Of a DNA stretch of 35,376 nucleotides, positions 1 to 9,323 are shown piece after piece (the first letter of the stretch is position 1; the number at the start of each line of letters is the position of its first letter). Where the stretch lies: assembly GCA_937983545.1 (NCBI GenBank), contig CALJZP010000263.1, forward strand, positions 1 through 35,376, given 5' to 3'. The notes below the pieces were generated by a model. That model did not search any database. It had not been told where the DNA came from and saw only the letters and a program-made list of their open reading frames with translations. This DNA is from an uncultured Azonexus sp. (lineage in GTDB: Bacteria; Pseudomonadota; Gammaproteobacteria; Burkholderiales; Rhodocyclaceae). The translations under genes and the position numbers were made by a program.

Positions 1-236
1 CGCAATTTGCCGTCGCTCTCCTCCACCATCTTCAATGCGTAGGCTTCACGCAGCGTGTTCCTGAACATCACAGCCGGGTTATCAATATCCCAATCGTTAC
101 CGCCATGGCGTAGCGCAGGCGGCGACATCAGGTTCTCGATTCGTTCGAGTGGTTCGGACTGGGTTTTGCCACAAAAATAATCGAAGATCAGACGCAGTCT
201 GTTCGGCACAGCTTCCACGGTTGTCACAACACTCAT
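1..236 (-). CDS. dpdG: DpdG, N-terminal part (gene runs off the left edge)
   Basis: Only the first 78 codons are in view. The visible protein begins MSVVTTVEAVPNRLRLIFDY and continues with SPPALRHGG and FRNTLREAYALKMVEE. From memory this matches the start of DpdG proteins, which sit after dpdE and dpdF in Dpd (7-deazapurine in DNA) islands; I know no biochemical activity for DpdG. The predicted shape is a helical, winged-helix-like N-terminus, with no signal peptide or membrane segment. The ATG overlaps the dpdF stop by four bases (ATGA), so translation is probably coupled. The neighbours make the call much firmer than the sequence alone. The full length and C-terminus cannot be judged from this window. 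Confidence 0.72.
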   Translation of the reverse strand, partial: MSVVTTVEAVPNRLRLIFDYFCGKTQSEPLERIENLMSPPALRHGGNDWDIDNPAVMFRNTLREAYALKMVEESDGKL

Positions 237-2737
237 CTCATTAGCCTTTGGTGGAATTCGTCGAAATGGAACATCCGCCCATCGAAACACTGGGACAACT
301 TGATGCCGGGACGATCGGGTGACTCGGTATCCATGGGCAGAATAAAGATTCGCGCCTTGTTGATACTGCGCGGGCTGATATTTGTTCTAGTCAGTGGCGG
401 CCGTTCGGCCGACAGAATAACCTCCGGCCCCGGAGGAAGCCGTCCCGGCAGCAGGCGAGCGACTTTGGCGACGAACCACGGATGACCGGACAATCGCCTG
501 GTGACCTCGTTATCAAACTCATCCTGATTCGCCAACAGGGTCAGATTATTCACGCCGCTCTGCCCAAGCACTTCGAAAACTTCGCCCAAGCGCCGGTACC
601 AGCGCGAATCGCGCCCGGCCGAGTCGTAAAAGACGATTAGGCGGTAGCGGCCGTCCATCAAGCCCAACACGGGGTCCACGGGTGGAAGCGGTTGCTGCCA
701 TGGGAAAGTCTGCGCAGTAGCGACAGGCGAGATACGCGATGCCGGCTTCGCACGACACTGTGAACACGAGGTGCAAGCTGCGCCGACCCGGTCATCGCCA
801 TAAAGTTGGATCAACAAGCGGGTAATGCATTCTTGTTGCAGGACGTATCGCTGCATTAGGCTGAGGTTGTTGCTGTTAGCTTTAGCGATGGTCTGCCGCA
901 AAGGCCCAACTCGCCTCTGCCACGTATCATGGTGCAGGTGGTTGTGGTCAAGAATTTCGATCTTTTGCCATGGCTCATAATTGTCCGTACGGCGTTCCAT
1001 GCCGCATTGTCGGATAAGTCCCGCACGCTCCATGAGGGTTAGGGTTCGTGCATTCCAATCCGCACTGAGTTCGCCAACCATGTCGATATCGTCATCGCCC
1101 TGACCGGGACTGGTGTTCAATCGCACATAAAAAACCGAACTGTTTGGGAGATGCTCCCCATTCTCGAACATCGCCTGCCAGCGCTGCAAACCACGCTCGA
1201 TGCCGATGACGGTGACATCGCTGACATGCTTGGCTGCCGACCAATCCTCATGCGCCGGGATCAACAGGGACATACAGGCTCGTCCATCGCGGCCGCCCCG
1301 GCCGACCTCCTGGTAGAAACGGTCCAGAGATTCCGGAATGCATGCATGGACGACGCTCCTGACATGCGGATAATCGATTCCTAGTCCGAATGCCGAGGTA
1401 GCGATAACCAAATCGATATTGCCAGCACGCCATTCGGCGAGCACGACATCGCGCTCGGCGAGGTTGGTTTTCCCGGTAACCAGGCGGATGCGCCGAAAAC
1501 CCAGCCCAGAAATATACTGAAACCAGTTTTCCGCATCGCTCACCCGGGTGACGTAAAGAATTGCCGGCCGGGGAATGTGGTGCAAAGCCTCGATAACGCG
1601 ATCGCTACGCTCAGCTTCGTTCGTCGGCGAGGCGAGCCAATATTCGGGCTCCGGGCGAAGGGTTGCGCCGGCAAATTCAGCGAACTCGCCGGGGGCACCG
1701 AATAATGTTCGTAAGGTTTCGAGTGCGGTTTCGGTGAGCGTTGCCGAAAGGAGAAGCGTGCGTGGCTGCCGGCATTCGGATGAAAGTTGAATCAATTCCC
1801 GGCGCAAGCCACTCAGCAGTTGGAATTCTGTCCGGAAACCAGTGCCCCAGGCATCGACCAGATGCGCTTCGTCAATGACTATGGCTTTGATATGCCCGGC
1901 GCGGGCGGCCGCCTTCAACGGTTCCCGCAATGCCCCGCATACCGCCTCCGGCGACGCGTAGCACAATGACTGGCTACCCGCCTCGATTCTTTCAATGATT
2001 TGTCGGTTATTCTCCTGGTCCCCGCTACGGTAGGCCAGTGGCAACGCGAATCCCACACCCGATGCAGCGGCCTCCTGATCGAGGGCAAGAGCAATGGTAG
2101 GAACGACAACTAGGGTCACTCCGCCATCACTGGGCTGGCCAGGATAATTGCCATAGCCAGCGACAGCCACTGCATGTGGAATCAGGCTCTTTCCCTCACC
2201 CGTCGCCAACGTGATGATCAGTGTGCTGCCGGCGGGCGCCCGCAGTGCGGCTCGCACAGCGTTACGCTGGGCGGCACTTCGATAAGCCTTGCGATTCAGC
2301 TTGGACAGAAAAGGATCAGCCTGCACCGACGCCGCTTCGAAATGCCGGCATACGTTTTCGGCAGAGGCCCAGGCTTCGAGGGAAGGAGTCCCATCGACCG
2401 TGATCCAGTCAGGTTGCCAAGGCAGCGGGGAGACACGCCATCCCCCAGGAATGGCGACAGCCCTCAAGCCAAACGACGACCAGTCTTGCAACTCCATCCA
2501 CCGGGCACCCAACACATCGCATTCGGCCGGAGACGCCCAATTCCTGCGCATTGATTCAAATACCAAGGCCTGCCGCAGGAGTACAGCCAAGTCCGTGATG
2601 GACACTTGGCTAGGTGGGGCGAGGAGTGCTCGGCGAAGTCGGTCGAAGGCGGGAATGTCAGCGGCAGACCAGGTAGCCCCGTCGTCTTGTCCTGCCAGCA
2701 GACGAAAAAGTTTGTGGAATACGGCGGCTTCGTTCAT
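233..2737 (-). CDS. dpdF: DpdF, RecQ-like DEAH helicase of the Dpd system
   Basis: This 834-residue protein is a superfamily 2 ATPase. It has a Walker A motif LATGEGKSL (residues 177-185), DEAH at 289-292, the motif III SAT at 331-333, and a RecQ-type motif VI QEVGRGGRDGR at 476-486. Four cysteines (C637, C655, C658, C661) lie after the helicase core, placed like the RecQ zinc-binding site. The first 140 residues are a family-specific domain, as in DpdF proteins. In Dpd islands DpdF belongs to the group thought to restrict DNA lacking the 7-deazaguanine mark, not to the enzymes that make the mark. The start codon overlaps the dpdE stop (ATGA), and the stop overlaps the dpdG start in the same way, so the three genes form one translationally coupled unit. 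The gene looks intact. Confidence 0.85.
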   Translation of the reverse strand: MNEAAVFHKLFRLLAGQDDGATWSAADIPAFDRLRRALLAPPSQVSITDLAVLLRQALVFESMRRNWASPAECDVLGARWMELQDWSSFGLRAVAIPGGWRVSPLPWQPDWITVDGTPSLEAWASAENVCRHFEAASVQADPFLSKLNRKAYRSAAQRNAVRAALRAPAGSTLIITLATGEGKSLIPHAVAVAGYGNYPGQPSDGGVTLVVVPTIALALDQEAAASGVGFALPLAYRSGDQENNRQIIERIEAGSQSLCYASPEAVCGALREPLKAAARAGHIKAIVIDEAHLVDAWGTGFRTEFQLLSGLRRELIQLSSECRQPRTLLLSATLTETALETLRTLFGAPGEFAEFAGATLRPEPEYWLASPTNEAERSDRVIEALHHIPRPAILYVTRVSDAENWFQYISGLGFRRIRLVTGKTNLAERDVVLAEWRAGNIDLVIATSAFGLGIDYPHVRSVVHACIPESLDRFYQEVGRGGRDGRACMSLLIPAHEDWSAAKHVSDVTVIGIERGLQRWQAMFENGEHLPNSSVFYVRLNTSPGQGDDDIDMVGELSADWNARTLTLMERAGLIRQCGMERRTDNYEPWQKIEILDHNHLHHDTWQRRVGPLRQTIAKANSNNLSLMQRYVLQQECITRLLIQLYGDDRVGAACTSCSQCRAKPASRISPVATAQTFPWQQPLPPVDPVLGLMDGRYRLIVFYDSAGRDSRWYRRLGEVFEVLGQSGVNNLTLLANQDEFDNEVTRRLSGHPWFVAKVARLLPGRLPPGPEVILSAERPPLTRTNISPRSINKARIFILPMDTESPDRPGIKLSQCFDGRMFHFDEFHQRLMR

Positions 2738-5700
2738 AGGGTTTCACTTGCCAATCCAATTTCTCCACAAACGACAAACAGCCCGATGGCATCGAGGCGA
2801 ATCTGCGGTTGTGCCACAGCTAGCGCGATTTGTTGATTGACGTCCAATTCATCTCGGATATCAAGGCCATCGAAATGTGCGCGCCTTAATAGGCTACGCC
2901 TGCGCCGCTCGGCATCCGCGTGCGCCCTGTGAGCAGCCTGTTCGAGCATGGTGAGGACTTCACGCCGTTGAAGGATTTCACACGTTCCTTGCTCGCATAC
3001 CTGCGCACTGAGGGAAGGCAGCAAGGCTGGGTCAATGAATTCGGCCAGTAACTCCGGGCGACTGCCAAGATTCAGGTCGCCCGCGCACCCGTCACGCGTT
3101 TTCCAGTACGGCCGTTCCAGCATCGCCAGATGGTCCGCGTCTGTGACCGGCGTCCCTTTAACATCGAGATAAATCACGTGCATTGACGGCGGCAGGAACT
3201 GCTGCGCTCGACGCAAACCTGCCATGTCATCGGCTCGGGAAAATATCTCTGAGGTTTCCGGCAGGTCTGGTTCAATGACAAAGCATAGTTTGAACACCAA
3301 CCAAGGCGGACTTTCCTTCGGCCAAGTGGGATCGATGCGCAAAGTCAGGAAGGTGGCACCACGATCGTCCCAACGCATAAATCGCTGACAGGAGTCCAAC
3401 AATGGGCTACCTGGCCGTTCCAGTACTACACCCGGATTAGTGATTGCAATGCGCCGCCGCCAAGTCATCATGCGCGAGTTATCCAGGCCGAACTGGGTTT
3501 CCCAGGGCTGGCGCGGTACCAGGGTACGGTCCCCCCAAGCCATGCAGAATATGTCGGGGACTTGCGGCGATGGCCGATAACGCGTCAACTGGAGCGCGCC
3601 CACCAACCAGGACTCCAGAGCCTCACCAAATTTACTCTCCACCTCCTCGAATTCGTCCATCGTTTCGATAAATGCAGTGACGCTCTCATCCGCCAGTGCA
3701 AGTCGATCGAGAGCATATTGCTCATCTTGGGTTTTTCGTTCGGCAGCCACCTTTTCGCGCAAGTTTTCAGCAAACGCCTCCAACCCTATTACGTCACCAT
3801 CGAAAATGACTAGCGCAAATTCCCGGTCGATTTCGTCGAGGAGGAACTGAATATCGCTGATGGGTTCATGAAACACCCGGAAACCTTCGGCAAGCACATT
3901 TTTCCACGCCGACCAAACGCTGCCGTCATCGGTATAGGGAAGTAGGATGCGTTGGCGGATGATGGCTTTGCGCCGACCGAAGCGGTCCACGCGGCCGATG
4001 CGTTGTTCGATGCGTGTCGCCGACAACGGTAGATCGATGTGAACAATCGCATCCGCGAAACTCAGGTTCAGGCCTTCTTCGCCGCTACGATCCGCGATCA
4101 GTAACCAGGTATTCGGCGAATCGATGAACTGCTTGAGGATGCTTTCGACCTGCTCCGGCGAAAGGTCCCGAGTAATCACGCAGGCCGCGGCCCGATCAAA
4201 CCGTGTAATTTTCTTGTGAAGTGCTTGCGCCAAGGAGGATGCCGAGCAAAATGCAACAATCTTGACATTAGCGTGCGGCGACAACTGCCCTTTGAGCAAA
4301 CGAAGGCTGTCTTCCGCAACTTCCAATTTGCGGCGCGGCCCGGGATCGGATTCCAGGATCGACCGGATACCTTCCCTAATCTCCTCCTCGCCCGGGAACA
4401 GAATCGTGCCGGACACCATGGCATCCGCAAAAGCGTCAACGCCGATACCGAGAAACTCGACGAGGTCACGATAACGTAGCGCGGCCTGCAAGCGAATCTC
4501 GTCCGAAGCCCCCTCGACAGCACTACGCGCTGCACAACGCCAATCTTCCAAGGCATTGACGATATCATGGATGCGCCGATCTTCGTCATCGTCGACTTGC
4601 ACGTGCGAAAAACCCGGTTTCTCTCCCTCCTGGACCTTCGGCCCTCGCAGTTGGAATTCCCATCCCGCCGCATCAGATCGCCGGGAGCGAATCACTCGCT
4701 GATTGATGCGGTAAGTGTCGGCTATATGCTGACTGAGTGCAGACGTGAGCATTGCAATATCCTCGACGCCGTCCCTAGTCGCATTCTCCAGGCGATTGGC
4801 AAGTTCTTCGACATCAGTGTCACCAGGGAACAGACGTTTCGCATCGGTTGCCCGACGTCGCAGGATAAGACCCGGCGAATCAGGAATCAGTCCAAGGAGC
4901 AGTCGACCAAACTCCTGCCGCTGGTCCAGTTTCCTTTTGAAAGCCTCCAACTCATCCATGCGATAAGCGTTCGGATCGAGCAGGTTAAGCAATGACAGGA
5001 ATTTCTCCGAATTAGCCAGTGCGGGGGTTGCCGAAAGCAGCAACAAGCGCGGTGCCTTATGGGCAATTTCAGCAAGCTGCGCCCTGATCGCGGGTTCCAG
5101 TTCGTCACCAACGATGTGATGTGCCTCATCGATCACCAGCAAATCCGGAATTCGCTCAAGTTCGTCGCATTCATCGTGGGCAAAAACTTCTGCCGTACCG
5201 AGGAAGTCATCGACGTAGAATTTCTCTCTTAACTCATTTCGCCATTGTGAAACGAGGGAGCCTGGCACCAACACACCAACGTATCTCTCAGGACCGTCGA
5301 TAAGAATCTGCCTGATGATGACGCCGGCCTCGATGGTCTTGCCAAGTCCGACTTCGTCGGCAAGCAAGTAACGCAAGAGCGGATCGCTCAATATGCGACG
5401 AATTGCGGAGACCTGATGTGGAACAAACTCGATACCGCTGGAAATAAGTCCCGTGAGGCCCTGCGCACTAGCGCGGGCTTCAACCAACTTCCTTGTCGCC
5501 GCCAATCGCCGATCATGCAGAAATTGGGCTTCGCCAATACCGGCAGCCAAGATATCAGCAGGATTCCCTCTAGCGCGCCAGCAGCGCACGCGCAAATCGA
5601 TTTCCGGAAAATATTCGATACGCCGATTTGGAAACTGCACCTCGTAATCGACATAACCATTTTCAGAAATATCGTAATTGATGACACGACCGATTTTTGG

Positions 5701-5916
5701 GATGCCATCTTCGGAAATTAAATAAACCCGCGTTCCGGGGCAGAGGAAGGCACGCACCAAACGAGTTGCGGGGAGCCGAACTTCTTCCAGCTCGATAAAG
5801 GAGTGAAACAGTGTAACGATGGCTTCCTGATCCGAAACGCTATCAAGGCGGCCGATACCGGAACCGTCAGGGAGCAAAACGAAGCCCCCGATTTTTAAGC
5901 GAGTTATGCACCCCAT
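2734..5916 (-). CDS. dpdE: DpdE, SNF2/HepA-like DEAH helicase of the Dpd system
   Basis: This 1060-residue protein is a SNF2-type DNA-dependent ATPase. Residues 1-110 are small beta-rich barrels resembling the N-terminus of HepA/RapA. The core shows Walker A within ADEVGLGKTIEAG (about 186-198, K193), DEAH at 263-266, SATPA at 295-299, motif V DRSGEEGLNL at 609-618 and motif VI QRIGRVDRFGRR at 638-649. The stretch FLHDRRLAATRKLV to GLTGLISS just before the helicase core is what I remember as typical of DpdE. DpdE is assigned to the restriction half of Dpd islands. The start is the first ATG after a weak AAGAAG ribosome site. A long non-coding leader lies upstream, so the dpdEFG promoter is probably there. 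The gene looks complete. Confidence 0.86.
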   Translation of the reverse strand: MGCITRLKIGGFVLLPDGSGIGRLDSVSDQEAIVTLFHSFIELEEVRLPATRLVRAFLCPGTRVYLISEDGIPKIGRVINYDISENGYVDYEVQFPNRRIEYFPEIDLRVRCWRARGNPADILAAGIGEAQFLHDRRLAATRKLVEARASAQGLTGLISSGIEFVPHQVSAIRRILSDPLLRYLLADEVGLGKTIEAGVIIRQILIDGPERYVGVLVPGSLVSQWRNELREKFYVDDFLGTAEVFAHDECDELERIPDLLVIDEAHHIVGDELEPAIRAQLAEIAHKAPRLLLLSATPALANSEKFLSLLNLLDPNAYRMDELEAFKRKLDQRQEFGRLLLGLIPDSPGLILRRRATDAKRLFPGDTDVEELANRLENATRDGVEDIAMLTSALSQHIADTYRINQRVIRSRRSDAAGWEFQLRGPKVQEGEKPGFSHVQVDDDEDRRIHDIVNALEDWRCAARSAVEGASDEIRLQAALRYRDLVEFLGIGVDAFADAMVSGTILFPGEEEIREGIRSILESDPGPRRKLEVAEDSLRLLKGQLSPHANVKIVAFCSASSLAQALHKKITRFDRAAACVITRDLSPEQVESILKQFIDSPNTWLLIADRSGEEGLNLSFADAIVHIDLPLSATRIEQRIGRVDRFGRRKAIIRQRILLPYTDDGSVWSAWKNVLAEGFRVFHEPISDIQFLLDEIDREFALVIFDGDVIGLEAFAENLREKVAAERKTQDEQYALDRLALADESVTAFIETMDEFEEVESKFGEALESWLVGALQLTRYRPSPQVPDIFCMAWGDRTLVPRQPWETQFGLDNSRMMTWRRRIAITNPGVVLERPGSPLLDSCQRFMRWDDRGATFLTLRIDPTWPKESPPWLVFKLCFVIEPDLPETSEIFSRADDMAGLRRAQQFLPPSMHVIYLDVKGTPVTDADHLAMLERPYWKTRDGCAGDLNLGSRPELLAEFIDPALLPSLSAQVCEQGTCEILQRREVLTMLEQAAHRAHADAERRRRSLLRRAHFDGLDIRDELDVNQQIALAVAQPQIRLDAIGLFVVCGEIGLASETL

Positions 5917-6346
5917 TAATTTCTTCTTATAAGCCTTACGAAATACCAGAACACCTTGACCGCAAGAAGTCAGTAAGCATCTTGTCGTCCCACCAATCGC
6001 ATGATGCCGAGCGCGAGAGCGTTACCCTAAAGGTTAAAGCGTAACCCCACTCTAACTTTATGCCTATCCGACGAACGTCATAACCGACGCCTGAATATTG
6101 TTGGCCTCATCTTCGCCGATAATTTCGGTGGAGTCTCATTAGCTTTATTGCGCAAATGAATGGCCCGCTTATCCGTCGGTGATCAATGTCCGCCCTCGTC
6201 GCCGGCATCGAACGGGCCTGACCAACTGCAGTTATTCAGTTTGCCGTTTGCATATGCTTGCCATTTGACCTTCAGCAGGACCCCAGAATTTGTGATGGAC
6301 GTTTCAAAGAGCAACTGTCTGAAGTGACCTCTGGGCGGCAAAAAAA
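5917..6346. other. non-coding leader upstream of dpdE
   Basis: These 430 bp hold no open reading frame I would support. They are more AT-rich than the flanking genes and probably contain the dpdE promoter and the end of the upstream minus-strand transcript. A notable element lies at 6019-6048: GCGTTACCC, then AGGTTAAAG, then GCGTAACCCC, a near-repeated pair of arms 20 bp apart. It could bind a regulator, but I see no second copy elsewhere in the window. Confidence 0.5.
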
Positions 6347-7681
6347 TTAATCAACCAGGTGCAACGAAGACTGGCCATGCTTACAAACACCAGCCCAGAC
6401 CAGAATGTTTGCAATCGGCGTGATGCGACGGAATACGAAATCGCCCTCCTCCTTCCCGTAGATCACCTGCGCTATGTATCCCTCAACGGAATCCAAAGGC
6501 AGTTTGTCATCGCCTAGCTTGCCATTAACCGCATTGCCCCGTTGTGCCTGGCCATTCTTTTCTTTCAGGAATCGCTCAACCTCGTCAAAAACACGCCACT
6601 CAAGCAGCCTCGATGCTCCCAAATTGCTGACCTCGACTCCTTGTTCCGTCAGGATTGCCCCGAAGTTGCCATTCTTTTGCATAGGAATCACAGCTTCGGT
6701 TTCGTTCCCGAACTGCCTGATGATCGCTTCCCTAAACGTTCGCGCCTGATCGTTCCTGGTGTCCAGTTCGGTCTTTTCTGCATCCGCCTCGGGATCGTCA
6801 CTCCGGCCTTTCCGGTCCTTCACCGAATAACCGATCATGAAAAGCGCCGCCTCCAAGGCACGAAGTGGGTGAGCCACGCCGTCGAATCGGCTCTCTTTTT
6901 CCAAAACATACTCGAGAAGCCAGTTCAGATACAGGTTGTGCTTGAAACGGTCTATAGCGGGGCCGAACATCGGAAAAGTCCGATCACCACGCCGGTTGGG
7001 ATTGCGGCGATCCTCATAGCCCCAAGCAAACCGTAAGGCCTGCGGCACGGCTTCGATCTTCTCGGCTTCGACCCACCGCCTCACCAGGAGGCCAAGCGCG
7101 GCACCGACTCGGCCATCGTAGATGGCCCAGTCGTCATTGAGCAGGGAATAGATTTTGGTGGTGCCGGAATCGACTTCCAAACCGTATTCAGCCCCATCAA
7201 TAAGCACAACGAAGGGTGTGCTCCCGTCGCAGCCATTCAAATACGCGCGGACAGCAGCGAGATAGGCAGGCAGGTTTTCTTCTAGGGAGCGGATAAGCCC
7301 GGCGACTTTCCACTGTGCCACCCCTCCCCAGCGCAGGATATTTTCGCAGGCGGTCAAGGCCGCCTCAGCGTCATGGTCATCAATTGCTTGGTTGAGCGTT
7401 TGTCCCAATGCCCGTAAGCACTGCTCAGACTCAGCAAAAGTGTAGATGACTTGATCATCCTCCTTGGTCGGATCAACCGATTTCCAATAGTACTTTTGAT
7501 ACGCATCGAACAGGGAAGAACAGGACCAGATATCACCTGCCCGCTTGGCAGCGCGACTACTGGAGGCCACCCACTGGTGAAGCGTTTGCGTCGCCTTGCT
7601 CTCAGCCTGCAGGGGATCGTCCAGATATCCGGAAAGCCACTTCACGAACCCTTGGGCATCGACCCGGAATTGCTCTTTCAT
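6347..7681 (-). CDS. unknown 444-residue protein upstream of the dpd genes
   Basis: I do not recognise this family. It is a soluble, mostly helical protein without signal peptide, membrane segment or obvious nuclease or ATPase motif. Recognisable stretches are WAIYDGRVGAALGLLVRRW in the middle, a basic patch EDRRNPNRRGDRTFPMFG, and HNLYLNWLLEYVLEKES. The YDxRVxxALG pattern resembles the helical segment of some HhH-type DNA glycosylase-like proteins, but that is only a hint. I chose the internal ATG at 7681 because it follows a strong GGGGGGA ribosome site; an upstream TTG would add seven residues. It lies on the same strand as dpdE-dpdF-dpdG but is separated from dpdE by 430 bp, so it may be an accessory of that system or independent cargo. 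Confidence 0.75.
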   Translation of the reverse strand: MKEQFRVDAQGFVKWLSGYLDDPLQAESKATQTLHQWVASSSRAAKRAGDIWSCSSLFDAYQKYYWKSVDPTKEDDQVIYTFAESEQCLRALGQTLNQAIDDHDAEAALTACENILRWGGVAQWKVAGLIRSLEENLPAYLAAVRAYLNGCDGSTPFVVLIDGAEYGLEVDSGTTKIYSLLNDDWAIYDGRVGAALGLLVRRWVEAEKIEAVPQALRFAWGYEDRRNPNRRGDRTFPMFGPAIDRFKHNLYLNWLLEYVLEKESRFDGVAHPLRALEAALFMIGYSVKDRKGRSDDPEADAEKTELDTRNDQARTFREAIIRQFGNETEAVIPMQKNGNFGAILTEQGVEVSNLGASRLLEWRVFDEVERFLKEKNGQAQRGNAVNGKLGDDKLPLDSVEGYIAQVIYGKEEGDFVFRRITPIANILVWAGVCKHGQSSLHLVD

Positions 7682-7848
7682 ATCAGTTCCCCCCTTTATC
7701 AATTCTCAAGAATCCATTTATCTTGAACGGGATATCGCCAGTTCGAAATGCCCGCCATTCTACCCATGCAGCATGAGTTCAGCGCCATCGATTGGCTGCC
7801 GAGCCCTATTGTCCATGATCGCCTTGCAGGCCTGGCTATTACGCTGGT

Positions 7849-8532
7849 TTATTGCAAGCGAGGACCATCAGAATGTTCCTGCCAATGGGATTGCATAGCA
7901 ATTTCAGTCATCAGGTCAATTCGCCGCTGCCCAACCCCGAAGAATGAAAATTCATGGAGGATCGAGTAAATGACTTGCCCCAGAACCGGCAAGCCGAAAT
8001 CCAGTTTGTCGCGAGCCCTTTGGCTGTAGTCTTCCCACACCTTAGTGCCACATTCGAAACGCAACGGACAGTTCATCCATTCACTGGGCGCAGCGTTCGC
8101 CATACTCCAGCGCTGGCGATGTCCGGTCGCAAACGCATACGGATCACGGATGAGCGGCTCTTTGAGACTGAATCCCACGGCAGTGAGGTCAAGCAAATGC
8201 ATGGGCTGAAATGTCCTGGCATCACGATCGAACCGGCAGTTGCGCCTCAGTTCGAGATACTCCACACCGTCAGGATCATATTCACTCGAATGCGGCATGG
8301 CCTCTCCTGAAAACGCATCCTCCAGCAATTCGCGGCCAGACACGTTCTTGTAAATGTTTAGAAGCCCGGGATTATTGCGGAGCACTTGGAACACATCCCC
8401 CAACCTGATGCCCTCTTCCATTTCAAGCATCTCGAAAAGATAGCCGACAGCATCACTGGAAACGCTAGCCCGATCGCCGGTGCAACGAATGAACTCCAGA
8501 TTCCCACCGGCCTTCAGCATGACGCGCCTCAT
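7849..8532 (-). CDS. unknown 227-residue protein, first gene of the minus-strand cargo
   Basis: This gene begins MRRVMLKAGGNLEFIRCTGD after a good GGAGG ribosome site. The family is one I have seen only as hypothetical protein: an acidic N-terminal half with EEGIRLGDVFQVLRNNPGLL, then DPDGVEYLELRRNCRFD, then a C-terminal half with SEWMNCPLRFECGTKVWEDY and a hydrophobic VLGQVIYSILHEFSFFG. No catalytic motif stands out. It is probably cytoplasmic. It is divergent from the lipoprotein gene at 8694 and shares with it a 161-bp control region holding two copies of the CGACA-N5-TGTCG palindrome, so the same regulator might also act on this gene. A link with the downstream unknown gene and dpdE is possible but not shown. 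Confidence 0.72.
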   Translation of the reverse strand: MRRVMLKAGGNLEFIRCTGDRASVSSDAVGYLFEMLEMEEGIRLGDVFQVLRNNPGLLNIYKNVSGRELLEDAFSGEAMPHSSEYDPDGVEYLELRRNCRFDRDARTFQPMHLLDLTAVGFSLKEPLIRDPYAFATGHRQRWSMANAAPSEWMNCPLRFECGTKVWEDYSQRARDKLDFGLPVLGQVIYSILHEFSFFGVGQRRIDLMTEIAMQSHWQEHSDGPRLQ

Positions 8533-8589
8533 GGCATTGCCTCCACAATTGCCTGTTTGCAGGCGACAACGAGGATCATTACCCGAAAT

Positions 8590-8608
8590 GACGACAGTTG
8601 ATGTCGTC
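8590..8608. promoter_or_regulatory. putative operator 1, CGACA-N5-TGTCG palindrome
   Basis: The sequence GACGACA-GTTGA-TGTCGTC has perfect 7-bp arms. The core CGACA-N5-TGTCG recurs at 8635 and 11908, all three in intergenic leaders of the gene set that encodes a WYL-domain regulator. It is most simply that regulator's binding site, controlling the operon from 8694 and perhaps the divergent gene ending at 7849. Confidence 0.62.
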
Positions 8609-8634
8609 GTTTATGAAACACCCCCTTCTAATTA

Positions 8635-8649
8635 CGACACCATCTGTCG
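8635..8649. promoter_or_regulatory. putative operator 2, CGACA-N5-TGTCG palindrome
   Basis: CGACACCATCTGTCG has perfect 5-bp arms and begins 43 bp after operator 1 begins, about four helical turns away, so two bound dimers could lie on nearly the same face of the DNA. It lies 45 bp before the lipoprotein ATG. Confidence 0.6.
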
Positions 8650-8693
8650 CCACCGGACCTCACCATGCCTCCATCACGCTTACGGAGGCTTCC

Positions 8694-9323
8694 ATGAAAC
8701 CATTCGCTTTCCTTCTGTTGGCCGCAGGCCTGAGCGCCTGCTCGTCAAACGTCCAACGCCCTACACTACCCCAGTCTGCTCCCGCATCCGCCCCATCCCT
8801 GCCGACTACGGCCAGCCTTGAAGAGGCAATCGGTGGCATCCAACTCACCTTCGATACCGAAGGTAATTGGATCAGGATGACGACGTCAGGAAGCGCCGAA
8901 CTGGCGGACGATTCCGCCGCCGGCAAGGAAAGCGCCTTCATGATCGCGTCCATGCGCGCCAAGCGGACGCTGGCGGAGTTCCTGAACAACAACATCAGGT
9001 CGAAGCAGTCGCTCGAGCGCATCGCCCGGACCTACCGTCGCTCAATCCAGGACAGTGAGAGCCTGGAAACCGATGGCTCTGCAGACGAGGCCGAAGGAGG
9101 GAGCGACAACCTCTCGCGAACCGGACGCGATCGGCAGGCGCATCGTCTGGCCTCCGTCCTGACCGAACGGATCAACGACAGCAGCGCCGCCATTCTGCGG
9201 GGTGTCCATTTGAGCCTGCAGCACGTCCAGGGGGACCGGATGGTGGTCGAGCTGACGGTTTCCCGCACGTCCCTCGGTGCGGCCCGCAACCTGTCCCGGA
9301 CGATGAGCGGGTTGGGGCAATGA
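8694..9323 (+). CDS. lipoprotein, first gene of the WYL-linked operon
   Basis: The 209-residue product starts MKPFAFLLLAAGLSACSSN, a clear lipoprotein signal with lipobox LSAC and acylated Cys16, followed by a Pro/Ala/Ser-rich linker. The remainder is polar, with an acidic low-complexity patch near residues 120-140. The C-terminal SSAAILRGVHLSLQHVQGDRMVVELTV resembles the fold of LPP20/FlgP-type lipoproteins, but the match is loose. ATG 8694 was chosen because GGAGGC precedes it at good spacing. Its stop overlaps the start of the next gene by four bases (ATGA), so the two are coupled and probably work together in the cell envelope. No flagellar genes are nearby. The role is unknown. Confidence 0.78.
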   Translation: MKPFAFLLLAAGLSACSSNVQRPTLPQSAPASAPSLPTTASLEEAIGGIQLTFDTEGNWIRMTTSGSAELADDSAAGKESAFMIASMRAKRTLAEFLNNNIRSKQSLERIARTYRRSIQDSESLETDGSADEAEGGSDNLSRTGRDRQAHRLASVLTERINDSSAAILRGVHLSLQHVQGDRMVVELTVSRTSLGAARNLSRTMSGLGQ

